Source: Triglochin maritima (taxonomy: Eukaryota; Streptophyta; Magnoliopsida; Alismatales; Juncaginaceae). Taken from it: a stretch of DNA of 64,000 nt. The stretch is taken from contig OY821781.1 in assembly GCA_963682175.1 (NCBI GenBank), forward strand, positions 40,065,254 through 40,129,253, written 5' to 3'. Shown here in pieces: positions 10,381 to 22,501 of this stretch; the stretch's first letter is position 1, and each line of letters opens with the position of its first letter. The position numbers were made by a program, and so were the translations under genes. A model generated the notes under the pieces. It was not told where the DNA came from. It worked only from the letters and a program-made list of their open reading frames with translations, and did not search any database.

Positions 10381-10554
10381 AGCCGAGGAGGGAGACACCT
10401 CGTTGAAGATGAGTTTTGTCGGGTTAGATGGTTAAATAAGAGGTTTTAGTTGGTAGTTATGACGTTAATCATCTTCTTTTTATATTTCCTGGTTGTTTTC
10501 CTACTAATTAATGACGGTTAATCGTCAGTTTAGAGTACTTGTGTGTTTGTTTCC

Positions 10555-10800
10555 TTCAAATCCCTTGGAAGTCATTGTCAAATTAATGAAGTGTTACTTT
10601 GTGTGTTTGTTTCCCATTCATTGGTGGAGTCATTGTCAAGTTAACGAAGTGTTGCACTATCACGGTTGTCGTTTTGGTATAGAGATGCAGTATTTAATGC
10701 AAACTAATTCTAATTAAGGTGGGAATTATGCATGGTGGTGAATGCACTTAGTTGGACTTTGGAGGACCACTGATTGTGCAAAGAAAAAGAAAAGAAAGTA
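10555..10800 (+). repeat. Dispersed repeat R-alpha, copy 2
   Basis: Matches copy 1 (2225-2640) and copy 3 (35765-36110) around ACGAAGTGTTGCACTATCAC, GTTGTCGTTTTGG, TATAGAGATGCAG, GCATGGTGGTGAATGCACTT and AAAGAAAAGAAAGT. Its first part is locally duplicated (CTTGTGTGTTTGTTTCC at about 10539 and again at about 10596). Confidence 0.6.
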
Positions 10801-12131
10801 AAGCATCACCATTACAGTTTGTTAATTTGTATTTATGTTAGGTGGTAATTGCCATGTACGTCCAACCACTACTATTTTATGGCCAAATATTGATTTGCCT
10901 TTTGTTTTGGATAAATAAATTTAACAATTATTTTTGTTGGCATCCATGAATCCATATTTTAATGAATTGTTTGCTTGCCTACTCATCCAAAAGATCATTA
11001 GTTTTGAGCAAGATCATCTCCGAGATCACATAGATATCCATAGCACAATGGGTCTGTCTGAATTGTCATTCTTAATAATTATATTTGCATTATAAACACT
11101 ATTAATTCAATGTCTTATAGTGTACTTTTCCTATTTTTGTGGAACTCATGTATTAGATATGTATATGATCCAAAATGAATTATAGGAATCATGGACCACG
11201 AATATCCAACGTCAGTAACTTCTCCTAATCCACATGCCACTTCCAACAGTACCATACTCCACCATGATCCACCACATCAACTTTTACCTTTCATGCTATA
11301 TTCAATCCTATAAAGAGGCATTCCTCGATCATATGTATCCTAAAAACTTGATATGTTCATTTTAATACCGCAAGTGCACGACGTCGGTGAAGACGCGACA
11401 AGTATGGGTCGTGTCCACGAGGATGAGTGTCAACTCTGGTTTGTTCTAATGCAAGTGAGAAAAGAGGAGAAGAAGTTGTGATTACACTAAACAAAACTAC
11501 GAATGAATAAACAATAAAACTAAACCCCATGGAGTGGAGGTGTGAAGGTATATGTGTGGGAGTGTCTTCTTTTCAATTAGAAACAAGCTATAATGTAGTT
11601 TGTGTGGTATACAAGTAGAAGCTAGTGTAGAATCTAAGTGTAGGATATACAACACTACATGACAAACCATGAACATGCATATCTCACATAAAGTTGATGT
11701 TGATTTTAGATTCTCAAACATGAAATAAGTACATAGTGTGGCCATTAAAGCATCAATAAGTCCTACATACAACCTAAATCATTCATGTAAATGTACAGCA
11801 AAGATGGATCCATACATAACAAGTCATTCCCATCAAATCATAACAAGCAAGAAGATAAACTCTAAAACTAGCATGAGATAAATACCTAGTGTGGACATTA
11901 TCCCATCTAATACAAGTTTAAGCATGCTACAAGTATAGATCTATGTTAAGCATGTGAAATGACACAAATAATAGAACCATCACTATCACATAGTCTATAT
12001 TACCTCCACCCCATATGGGGATGAAACTACTCACTACTCTTGAAGACAAAACGAAAATCAAACTAAGAATGCAAGAATTGAAAGAGACAATATAAAACTA
12101 GCTAAGAAAAATTATTTTATTTACATGACTC
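10789..12131 (+). repeat. 1.3 kb duplicated segment, copy 1
   Basis: Nearly collinear with 60521-61847 in the same orientation, from AGAAAAGA(A/G)AGTAAA to TTATTTTATTTACATGACTC, with scattered substitutions and small indels. Holds a TATA-like CCTATAAAGAGG near 11308 and, about 60 bp later, TACCGCAAGTGCACGACGTC with GTCGTGTCCACGAGG, a combination seen in plant LTR or 3'-UTR sequences of Athila/Tat-like Gypsy elements. No ORF of note. It may be a fragment of a Gypsy-type element rather than a host duplication. Confidence 0.75.
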
Positions 12132-12320
12132 TTTTTAAAAAATCGTACTCCGACGGTCGCTCTTTTGGCCAAATGACCATCTCCTTTGTGCAATCATTCC
12201 CGTTTGGCTTGGAAAAAACACATCATTCTGGCCTTCTCTTTTTAAGGAATCGTACCCAGATTGATGTTTATATTTTGGCAAATAAAAAAAGAGTCCTGCA
12301 GCCTGCTGAAATTAATCCAG
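12132..12320 (+). repeat. Diverged copy of the 113-bp repeat unit
   Basis: About 1.5 units related to the tandem array at 63064-63370 (GACGGTCGCTC..., CCCGTTTGGCTTGG, AAAACACATCATTC, CTTTTTAAGGAATCGTAC, TTTTGGCAAATAAAAA). It follows the 1.3 kb segment here just as the array follows the other copy, supporting a longer shared unit. Confidence 0.55.
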
Positions 12321-12767
12321 AAAATTACAAATACTCGAACCGAATAAAAAACGACGGTTCCATATTTGGTATAAAATCAATGAACCAAAAGCATATCAAA
12401 GTTATATTGTATCGCTGCCTAAATCGCATAAGAACTCATAGTCTTTATCCTTAAATTGGATGAAATGATTAAGATTTGTACACGTTTAATTTGATGGTAG
12501 GCCTAAGGTAAACTATCGAATGACATCAAATTAAAAGGAACCTGTTGGTATAAGCAATAATACTTATCAAAGTAAGTTCGTAATTGGATTCTTCGGACAC
12601 CTCAAAGTGGTAATAAGTTTAGCCCTATTGCATTCGATGATTTAAATCTATGATCTCACATGGTCAGTAGAATGCTTAAAAGGAAACGGAAAATACACCA
12701 CCACCATTATCATACGTGATCACAAGATTAGTTCTAGTCCCAAAACTGGATATGGTAACATCAGTTA
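12321..12767. other. Intergenic, no gene seen
   Basis: AT-rich, no coding or repeat similarity recognised within the window. Confidence 0.5.
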
Positions 12768-13545
12768 GAAAATTGGGTTCAAATTGATCGAGAAAACTCA
12801 CTTAACTACATATATGCCTATGATTGGATGGGAATATGACCCACCTTTAAAAGAAATTAAGTAATAAGTAGCTAAGTTCAAGAAAAACTCCATTGGAGTT
12901 CCAAATTGAAATATCAAGTATCCACAATATGGTACGTGCATATGGTCATATATCCTTGCACCTCACATTATAACAATATTGGATTTGAGTGGACTATTAT
13001 ACCACCTCATTAGTGATAAACTCATTGTTAATCACACTGTCCTTGTTCGAAAAATGCTAGATTGATGAAGTAAAACAAACGCAAGCTCTGTACGTGCATC
13101 CATTTGGTGTTAAAAGATGATCATATTAAAACGTGATACTGATTCGATGCTGATATAAATCGTTAAATCTCAATGGACAAGAATTAGAATAATGTCCTTA
13201 TTAAATAAACTTTGAACCTTCGGCTTCATAATGCTTAGGTTCATCACAAAACGATCGGATTCCTAATCAGAATAAATATGAAATAATTAATAAGCTTTCA
13301 ATGTAGATCATTCATAAATTTCTAAATTAGCTTATGAACCAATGTAAGAACTCCACAATTTCTCAAATAATTCAAAGAGATGAATTGGGTTAAAGGGTCC
13401 ACACTCGCGCGGCTACGTGCATGGGGGCATGGAGGACCATCCAAATGGTTGAAAATTACATGTTAGACCCTATAAAGCTATTCAATTGAAAGACATGGTG
13501 ATGATGTTCGAAAAGTAACCAATCAGTCCAACACATCAAATATAG
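12768..13545 (+). repeat. 0.78 kb direct repeat R-beta, left copy
   Basis: Almost identical to 15526-16303, from AAATTGGGTT(C)AAATTGATCG to CCAATCAGTCCAACACAT, with only a handful of differences by eye. No TG...CA ends, primer site or polypurine tract at its borders, so it is not a recognisable LTR. The two copies flank a CACTA fragment and a Copia pol fragment. Confidence 0.85.
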
Positions 13546-13705
13546 ACGCCGGGTGAGTATTATATCCAATGGCCATGCTATACATCCGACGTCTATACAT
13601 TTAAATAATAATAATTAATAAAAAATATGCCCTATAGACGTCGGTCATGCTATACATCCGACGTCTATACATGAGTCTATAGACGTCGGTCATGCTATAG
13701 ACGCC
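13546..13705. mobile_element. CACTA subterminal fragment
   Basis: TAGACGCCGGGTGAGTATTA through two TAGACGTCGGTCATGC motifs. Matches about 16924-17060 almost base for base over 140 bp. It is a broken piece joined directly to Copia pol at about 13706. TAGACGTCGG is the family's subterminal motif. Confidence 0.75.
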
Positions 13706-15527
13706 TCAGGAAGTGTGGACGGGTGAGCTATTTGATTACTCGAGGCTTAAGATATTTGGATGCAAAGCCTATGCGTTGGTCGATGAGACACAACGGTCGA
13801 AGCTGGATTCGAAATTGAAGGAATGCATATTCCTTGGTTATGATAGAACAGTGAAATGATATAAGCTTTGGGATCCGGTGAGAAAGAAGGTACTCCTACA
13901 GAGTAATGTGGTATTTGATGAGACAAGTTTTCTCAAGGGCCTTGAGGAGGAAGAGCAACAAAGGAATCGCATGCGGGAAGATGAAATTGAAGTTGAGGTC
14001 ACGACTTCAAGAGGAGAATCGAATCAAGAAGTTAAGCAGGAAACAATTGACTCACGAGTAGAGGAGGAAGCTGAGCAAGAGAGTATTGCTCAAGGAAGAC
14101 AAAGGGGGATCACAAAGGCACCGGTGAGGTATGGTCACGATGATGCTAGTATTGCGTTTGCACTTGTTACCGAATGTGGGGACCCTTGCACATTCGAAGA
14201 AGCTATTGAGCAGGAGGACAAGAACAAGTGGATGGTGGTCATGACCAAAGAGATGGAGTCTCTTCATAAGAATCAAACTTGTGAGTTAACGGAGCTTCCC
14301 AAGGGAAAGCGCGCGATTGGGTGCACGTGGATCTTCAGGAAGAAGGAAGGGTCATCTCCTATGGAGGAGATAAAGTATAAAGCAAGGTTGGTGGCAAAAG
14401 GATATGCTCAGAAGGAAGGGGTCGATTACAATGAGATCTTCTCACCCGTTGTAAAGCATACCTCTATTCGAGTGTTGTTAGCCATGGTGGCTATGGATAA
14501 CATGGAGTTAGAGCAGATGGATGTGAAGACAACTTTTCTTCATGGGCACATAGAGGAAGAGATCTATATGAGGCAGCCGGATGGGTTCATCGCACGAGGC
14601 AAGGAAGGGCAAGTATGCAAGCTGAAGAAGTCCCTCTATGGACTTAAGTAATCACCGAGGCAGTAGTACAAAAGGTTCGATTTATTTATGATTAATAATG
14701 GATTTGTACATTGTGATTATGATAGTTGTGTATACTTGCGGAGTCTTAGAGATGGAACACACGTGTTCTTGCTCTTGTATGTCGATGATATGTTGATCAC
14801 GGCTAAGGAGATGAAGCATATAGATGATCTCAAACTGATGCTTCACGGGGAGTTTGAGATGAAAGACCTCGGGAGTGCAAAGAAGATTCTCGGTATGGAG
14901 ATTTCCAGGGATACCGAGAAAGGTGAAATTCTGCTCACTCAAAGGAGCTATATCCGGAAGATACTCGAGAGGTATAATCTCGAGAACGCCAAGTAGGTGG
15001 CCACACCTATTAGTGCTCACTTCAAGCTCTCGTTGATGTGCAGCCCCTCTACTGAAAAGGAAAGGAGAGATATGGAGAGAGTTCCATATGCTAGTGCAGT
15101 CGGATCCGTTATGCATGCTATGATCTGCACTAGGCCAGTCATTTCACACGCAGTTAGCCTCGTGAGTCATTATATGGCTAACCCAGGAAAAGAGCATTGG
15201 GAGGCGTTGAAGTAACTGATGAGGTACCTGAAGGGAACCATGAATGTTAGCTTGAAGTTCACCAAAGATGGAGCACAAAGGCAGGTGGAGGGGTACGTTG
15301 ATTCAGATTATGCTGGAGATCTGGATAAACGGAGGTCCACAACAGGGTACATGTTCACTTTGGGTGGAGGTCCAGTGAGTTGGAGATCGGTTCTCCAACA
15401 TACTACAGCGTTGTCTACGACGGACGCGGAGTACATGGCAGCTGTCGATGCCGGAAAAGAAGTTATATGGTTGAAGGGTTTGGTTAGGTCTTTGGGGATG
15501 GAACATGAAGTGACCAAATTGCATCAG
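13706..15527 (+). pseudogene. pol: Copia-2 pol fragment (integrase end, RT, RNase H)
   Basis: Starts inside the integrase C-terminus (RLKIFGCKAYALVDE, KLKECIFLGYD), then an acidic linker, RT (AIGCTWIFRKKEG, ARLVAKGYAQKEGVDYNEIFSP, QMDVKTTFLHGHIEEEIYM, CKLKKSLYGLK) and an intact catalytic box LYVDDMLI near 14776. RNase H has VDSDYAGDLDKRRSTTGY and STTDAEYMAA. In-frame stops lie at 13857, 14649, 14994 and 15213. It ends abruptly after RSLGMEHEVTKLH at the right R-beta copy, so the last RNase H helix and the 3' LTR are missing. Best matches would be Tork/TNT1-type Copia. No LTRs remain. Confidence 0.88.
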
Positions 15528-16303
15528 TTACAAAATTGGGTTAAATTGATCGAGAAAACTCACTTAACTACATATATGCCTATGATTGGATGGGAATATG
15601 ACCCACCTTTAAAAGAAATTAAGTAATAAGTAGCTAAGTTCAAGAAAAACTCCATTGGAGTTCCAAATTGAAATATCAAATATCCGCAATATGGTACGTG
15701 CATATGGTCATATATCCTTGCACCTCACATTATAACAATATTGGATTTGAATGGACTATTATACCACCTCATTAGTGATAAACTCATTGTTAATCACACT
15801 GTCCTTGTTCGAAAAATGCTAGATTGATGAAGTAAAACAAACGCAAGCTCTGTACGTGCATCCATTTGGTGTTAAAAGATGATCATATTAAAACGTGATA
15901 ATGATTCGATGGTGATATAAATCGTTAAATCTCAATGGACAAGAATTAGAATAATATCCTTATTAAATAAACTTTGAACCTTCGGCTTCATAATGCTTAG
16001 GTTCATCACAAAACGATCGGATTCCTAATCAGAATAAATATGAAATAATTAACAAGCTTTCAATGTAGATCATTCATAAATTTCTAAATTAGCTTATGAA
16101 CCAATGTAAGAACTCCACAATTTCTCAAATAATTTAAAGAGATGAATTGGGTTAAAGGGTCCACACTCGCGCGGCTACGTGCATGGAGGCATGGAGGACC
16201 ATGCAAATGGTTGAAAATTACATGTTAGACCCTATAAAGCTATTCAATAGAAAGACATGGTGATGATGTTCAAAAAGTAACCAATCAGTCCAACACATGA
16301 AAT
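15526..16303 (+). repeat. 0.78 kb direct repeat R-beta, right copy
   Basis: Pairs with 12768-13545. The Copia-2 frame reads on into it for about 30 codons by chance. Its right flank (AAATAAGTTTATCAAAG) differs from that of the left copy, where CACTA sequence follows. Confidence 0.85.
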
Positions 16304-16713
16304 AAGTTTATCAAAGTCTAGCTCTCTTAATATTGGAGTTGTCAAAATTAAGATACAAACTACCTTAAAATACAAGGTGGATTGTGGATTCCCTCTCTCT
16401 TACCGACAATGGAGTCTTCATTTAAGAAACCAAATAAAAATCCATATATATAATGTCTCCTAAAATACGAGACTATATTATTAATAAAAATATTCTCCTT
16501 GTGATAAGGTTAAACTCACTTAGATTAGGCAGTCTTCAACATAAATTTGAAGTGTCAAATTAAATCAAGACACAAAACAAAATACACACGAACATTCTCC
16601 TAAACAAGAGAAAAAATTGATTACAATGTCTTCTAAATACAAGAGTACACTATACATAATCTCCTCATTATGAGGCTAAGCTAACTAAAACCCGACAATC
16701 TAGATCTCCTCCT
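16304..16713. repeat. Degenerate short-repeat field, part 1
   Basis: No ORF. Carries units such as TTCTCCTAAACAAGAGA...TTACAATGTCTTCTAAATAC and CTCCTCATTATGAGGCTAAG that recur at 17684-18992 and 20056-20700. Confidence 0.6.
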
Positions 16714-17131
16714 TCATTATACAACCAACGTCTATTGTGTACTCTAGACGTCGACTGTATTAAGAGGCGACGTCTATAGTTATAAACGTCGGTTCTTTAT
16801 ACAATCGACGTCTATTGTGTACTCTAGACGTCGATTGTTGGAACATGCATTGCAACCGACCTCTAGAGTACACAATAGACGTCAGATATTTGTTTGACCC
16901 ACGTCTATTTCCCATCCGTATAGATGTCGAAATATAGACACCGGGTGAGCATTATATCCAACGACCACGCTATACATCCGACGTCTATACATTTAAATAA
17001 TAATTAATAAAAAATACGCCCTATAGACGTCGGTCATGCTATACATCCGACGTCTATACATGAGTAAATAGTAAAAAGAATATTGCAACCATATTAAACC
17101 CAAGTACCCCAAGTACCAATCTTTTGACTAT

Positions 17132-17180
<49 letters not shown>

Positions 17181-17683
17181 TACTTGTATTTTGTAGTGTG
17201 GTACCAAACTCCCATTTAGAAGTAAAGGAGTGGTGGAGTACTTCAACTCCACCAATAAAAAACATTCTGCAATGTGGGACTAAATTCAACACATGTGACC
17301 ATACACACACATGTGATAATTACATTGATGTAACTATTTTTTAAATCTTCATTGTTCTTATACAAAATAAATCTACATAAATTCTTACACGAAATAAATC
17401 CCAAAAAATTGCGTTAATTCTTACACGGAATAAATCCCAAAAATTGCATTATTTCTTATACAAAATAAATCCACAAATTTTTATATGAAATAAATCCAAA
17501 AAAATTAACAAAAATATTTTCTTCTTTCAGGAGGTATAGACGTCGGTTATACTAAAAAAACGACGTCTATACAAACCTATAGACGTCGGACGTCCAAACA
17601 TCCGACGTCTATAGGTTTTGACGTCGGATGTTTTTATATCCGACGTTTATTCAGTGACGTCTATTTAGCATTTTGCACTAGTG
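16714..17683. mobile_element. CACTA-type element D1 (left end uncertain)
   Basis: The right terminus reads TTTTGCACTAGTG at 17671-17683, i.e. CACTAGTGCAAAA in reverse, like the ends of D2 and D3. Subterminal blocks carry many direct and inverted TAGACGTCGG/CCGACGTCTA motifs (16733-17060 and 17533-17640). The left end may be the degenerate CATTATACAACC at 16714; no convincing 3-bp duplication. No transposase, so non-autonomous. Internal (TA)n at 17137-17178. Confidence 0.6.
17137..17178. repeat. (TA)n microsatellite
   Basis: About 20 uninterrupted TA dinucleotides inside CACTA D1. Confidence 0.95.
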
Positions 17684-18992
17684 CTCTCTAAATTGTCAAA
17701 ACTTCAAATTCACCATTAAATGTGGATAAATTGCAACAATATATAAGTTGTACCAATTGATTTGCAAAATCAATCTTAAAAAACAAATACTCCCCTAAAT
17801 GGATAAAATTTCAAATCCACCCGTAAATGTGGAGAAATTCCAATAATACATAAGTTGTACCAATCAATTTGCAAAATCAATCCTAAAATACAAAATTAGT
17901 CCCTCCAAATGACATGATCACAAATCCATCTCTCATATCCTCTAAATTGCAAAAGAAACGCTTTAAAATTGAAAAATATTCCAACCAACCTAAAAATCGA
18001 CAACAAACATAAAATGTAAATATTGACTACCCTAATAGTTAGAGATGATGCACACGAAGCTTTACTTTTGGTTCCCTCTCTCTTATCGTCGAAGTAGTCA
18101 GAAACTAAAATACAGACTACCTTAGTCGTAAGTGAGGATGCATATCAAGCTTGATCTAGGGTTCTCTCTCTCTCTCTTATTGGTGACGGAGTCCTCATTT
18201 TAACAACCCAAATAAACAAAAAATTACATATAAAATCCCTCCTGGTTATGAGGGTAAACTGACCAAAACATTATGATATATGTACCAAAAGAATAATTGT
18301 CCAAACAAAACATATACATAATATTCTCCTAAACAAGAGAATAAACTATTTACAATGTCTTCTAAATACGAGACTACAACATATATATAATTCCTCCTTG
18401 TGATGATGTTAAACTCATTAATATTAGATTGTCTTCACGATAAAGTCGAAGTACCAAAACATATACAAATTAAACATTCTCCTAGTAATGGGATTAAACT
18501 AACTATTGGAAGATATTCTAATATAAGAATTATTGTTGATAAATTAAATGCATTCAAAAAATTCCTCCTAGGTTACGAGGTTAAACTAATCAAACTCTAA
18601 CTATCTTTAGTAGAGAAATGAACTAAATCGTCAAATCAAAGATATATACAATACCTCATTGTTATGAGGCTAAACTAACTAAAATCTGATAGTCTTCATC
18701 ATAAAGACGACGTCGATACAAAACAAACTATATACACAAATATTCTCCTAAACAAGAGAATAAACTGTTTACAATGTCCCCTAAATACGAGACTACACCA
18801 TACATAAATTTCCTCCTTGTTACGAGGCTAAATTAACTAAAACCCTGACTTCTTCATCACAAAGACGAGGTCGTCCATAAATGAAGCACACTACAAAGAT
18901 CCTCCTTGGGATGAGGTGGAACTCACTAATAAAGTTAAAGCGTCAAAACACATATAATTCCTCCTTGTGATGAGGTTAAACTCGCTAATATT
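17684..18992. repeat. Degenerate short-repeat field, part 2
   Basis: Repeated themes at roughly 80-100 bp: CTCCT(T/A)G(T)(T)ATGAGG(T/C)TAAACT-AACT, then ATT(A)GATTGTCTTCA, then (C/A)ATAAAG(T/A)(C/T)GA and a link to the next ATTCCTCC. Seen near 18395, 18480, 18565, 18650, 18740, 18815, 18900 and 18960. Also two copies of a GATGCACACGAAGCTTTA/GATGCATATCAAGCTTGA block with TCTCTCTCTTATCG near 18045 and 18150. No coding sense found. Confidence 0.6.
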
Positions 18993-20055
18993 CACTAATG
19001 CAGAAAAGACCATATACGTCAGATATACAGGGGTATATATGTCAGATTTTGGTGGTATATACGACCGTCATATATTTCCCCGACGCCTATGCCCTTGTGT
19101 ATAGACGTCAGTTATATACGACCGACGTCTATTATACCTTTAAATAACAAAAAAAATCTACATTACAACCTACAACGAGCATTCGACCTGTATAGTAATC
19201 AAGCCCAAATGCCCAATTTGCAATCTTTTGACCATTAACAAAGCACATCAAGCCGAAGATGCCCAAGTGCCCAAACTTGATCTTATTCAGCAGTAAAGGA
19301 GTGGTGGAGTACATCAATCACACTACCAAATGTTTTCCCCCGATGTGGGACTAAACTTAACACCTACAATAGGTGTCAGCTATATTGGGTGACCGATGTC
19401 TATACCTTCAAATAATAATAATAAATACATTACGAGCTATAGACCTCGGCTACCATATAAAACCGACGTCTATACCTATTGTGACTAGGGATGCAAATGG
19501 TAACCGATTATCCGAGTATCAGATTCGAAAATTACAATTTAGTTAGTATTTGGTAAAAAAGATTTTACCGAATACAAATTGGAATTGAAATTTGTTTAAT
19601 TTTTTTATCGTTTTCAAATTCGGATACGAATTCGGATATAGGTCAAACCATATCCGAATATCCGAAAATACAAACTTTGACATCAAATATATGTGATTAT
19701 TAATATTTGTATTGCGAGCTAATAAAAATAAAGTTATTTCTATGTAAATATAAACATAATATAAATGCAAAAGTAAATTATAATATAATCTCTTAAAACA
19801 ACTTTCCAAAATATTTTAGATTATACAACAAAAGTTATAAGGAATTTGAACATTAGCCAAATTCGGATATGAAATTGGTAAGCTATAAAAATTCGAATTC
19901 GAATTCGGATTTGGTATGCTTATTTGGAATTCGGATACAAGTTATACCAAATTCGAAAATATTCATTTGCATCCCTAATTGTGACATAATAAACGTCAGA
20001 TGTTTGGACATCCGACGTCTATTGTGCGACGTCTATTGTGCAATCTGCACTAGTG
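18993..20055. mobile_element. CACTA-type element D2 with 3-bp TSD
   Basis: Left end CACTAATGCAGAAAAGAC at 18993 and right end, in reverse, CACTAGTGCAGATTGCAC ending at 20055. Flanked by the 3-bp duplication ATT (18990-18992 and 20056-20058), the length typical of CACTA transposition. Subterminal TACGTCAGAT, GACGTC and CCGACGTCTA motifs repeat on both sides. Without the nested hAT MITE it is about 560 bp, too small to encode a transposase. Confidence 0.88.
19486..19977. mobile_element. hAT MITE nested in CACTA D2
   Basis: Terminal inverted repeats TAGGGATGCAAATGG and, in reverse at the right end, TAGGGATGCAAATGAATAT. Perfect 8-bp duplication ATTGTGAC at 19478-19485 and 19978-19985. The interior is AT-rich with recurring AATTCGGATA/TATCCGAAT words near both ends. 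No transposase; 492 bp. Confidence 0.93.
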
Positions 20056-21689
20056 ATTATGTTGTCTTCATGATAAAGTTGAGGCACCAAAACATACAAT
20101 ATTCTTTTAGTTATGAGATTAAACTAACCATTGGACATATTATAATATAAAAATGATCGTTGATAAATCAAATACAAACATGGAATTCCTCTTTGTGATG
20201 AGGTTAAACTCACTAATATTAGATTGTCTTCACGATAAAGTTGAAGTGTGAAAACATATAGATTCACCTCAATGTTATGAGGTTAAACTAACTAAAGCCC
20301 GACAAAGTTCATCATAAAGACGAATACATACTTAACAAATTATATACATAAATATTCTCCTAGTTATGAGCTTAAACTACCTATTGGATGATATTCTAAT
20401 ATAAGAATCATCGTTGATATAACAAAAACACATACACAATCCCCTCCAAGGATGCTATACTAACCGTTAGAAAATATTACAACAAAAACATTATCGTCAA
20501 TATAACAACATATGTATAAATGACCTCTGCGTCATGAGCCTAAACTGACTCATATTACATGATCTTCATCATAATAATGAAGATTGTCAAACCCAAATCA
20601 TAATAAAATCCACGACGGTCCCCTTCAAATAATTAAGGGAATGAATTGTCAAACAACATATGGATTATATAAGTCAAATGATTGCCCTGGTTGTGAGATT
20701 AAATCTAACCATGGTTGGATAGTCTCTCCTTATCAGAGATAAACTTGTTGAACGATGGAATATATGCCCGAATCTTTCTGGAGAGAAGCTAAATTGTAAT
20801 AGAAAAGATGATCCATTTAAATATGAAAAGGAGCACACTATCAATCCTCGAAAACTTAAAACCAAATGGTCCCAGCAATACGGTTCCTTGAAATACAAGA
20901 AGGAATAAGCCGTCAAGCTCTGACTCCAAACAAAACTCTATACAAATGTATCATCTCTGGCATGAGCTCAACTACCACGTAGTTCAAGCTATTTGATATG
21001 ATAATAGTTTGTGAAATATATATCATATATTCCTAAATCCAAAGTTTATGTATTCCTAAATCCAATGCAATGGAATATTGAATTTATATCTTTTCGTTGC
21101 ATTTGCATTTTATTCACTTAGTGATACAATGACATAACTTTGACAATAGTGAGACATTCTTATATATGAAGTTGTAAGGTGTGGAATTCCATCATGAATT
21201 CTTGAGAGATCTTCTCAACACCAACATATACAAAAAAGACCAAAAAAACCTCGTTAAACACCCATATACATAGAAAATAGTAAAACACTAACACTTTGAA
21301 TGGTCGACCATTCTCTTAAGTTTCTTTAACGTTGTTTTTGAGGCATTGATCTTAAATAGATTTTATTTGTCTACTAAAGAAAACAGTACTAATGAAGGCA
21401 CAACATAATTGTTAAACATAGATTTGATAGATCATCTAGTTCTCTTGGGTCCCTTAAGTTCATTATATGTAGGTTCCTTGAGTATTAATGTTTGAAAAGA
21501 TTGGTGATCATGTGCAGTTCTTGTGCCGAGAATTCCCTAGAGGTAATGCTATACTTTGATGTTAACTTATACTACACGTGTACTGTATTGTATTTCATAT
21601 CGACTCCATGAAAACAAAAACCTTGTCTTTGAGTGTGATTTCATACTTATATCAATTGAGTCAGGCCTTGGTCTGAATGAAGTTATTAT
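20056..21689. repeat. Degenerate short-repeat field, part 3, then intergenic
   Basis: 20056-20700 continues the ATGAGGTTAAACTCACTAATATTAG / GATTGTCTTCACGATAAAGT theme in fragments no longer than a unit. 20700-21689 shows no gene. The D2 insertion split one repeat unit. Confidence 0.5.
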
Positions 21690-22478
21690 TGGATTATTAA
21701 GTTTGGGATACGCTCATGAATAATTTAATTGAGAAAATCTAATGTTGAGTTGAAGATGAGATGTATTGAGCCATGTGCCATATGCTCACCTCTCTTATAG
21801 TCCCACATTGGGGAACTTGGAAAGTTGGAGAAAGTTTATAAACATTCACTTCAAATGACCCTTTGTAGGTGGAAAGACATGGGTAGAGGATTCGCCACAC
21901 ACGTGCGCACACGCCTGTCCCGTCCAGTCCAGGGTGGGTGAGGTGAGGCGGCGGAGGATTTGGGGGAAATTAGAGACTTTAGCCTCAAGGTGATGGTTAT
22001 ATCTTTTTGGTCCTCGAGTTAATTGCTTATTGCATTTAAGTCCTCGGCGGTTACAAATATATATGTAACGTTTGGTTTTTCCCATAACACACACAACTTT
22101 TATCTCTCTCCCTCCCAACGAAAACCGCTCCGGCAATTTTTGTGTCCATGAATTCCTACGTTCTCCGGCAATCGATTCTTTCGAGGTTTTGATCTGCTTT
22201 CGAGGTTCGTCGACTCTGGTGTGCGCTCGATCGACGAAGAAACTGTTCAATCCTGGGAGAAAAGCGTGTGACTCATCGCACTTGTACGTGGGGGCGATAT
22301 TTTCTCTGAGGCAAGTCAGAATTTGACAACTCGGTTTGTAAGGTGTTTTCTGATCATTATTCTTCGTTGTTTGTTGTACAAACATGATTTTTTACGTTCG
22401 CTTAATCTGGATTCTGCTGAAAATTTATTCGATATCTATAACCCACTGTATTACATGAATATATTTGTAATTGCTTCA
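21690..22478 (+). repeat. Copia-3 5' LTR
   Basis: Starts TGGATTATTAAGTTTGGG and ends TTTGTAATTGCTTCA. The 3' copy lacks about 50 bp present here around 22070-22120 (ACACACACAACTTTTATC region). Includes TAGTCCCACATTGGGG near 21799. Confidence 0.88.
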
Positions 22479-22501
22479 AAAATCTCAGAGAAATATTAAA
22501 T

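Noticed and set aside
12125..12454. 109-codon ORF
   Set aside because: It overlaps repeat units related to the 113-bp array, has no domain, and the homologous stretch at 63 kb does not keep the frame.
12768..16303. R-beta repeats as LTRs of Copia-2
   Set aside because: No TG...CA borders, no primer site after the left copy and a CACTA fragment directly between it and pol; pol is truncated at both ends.
16714..17683. Exact left end and TSD for CACTA D1
   Set aside because: CATTATACAACC is only a weak match to CACTA ends, and the flanks CTT and CTC differ, so no precise border is claimed.
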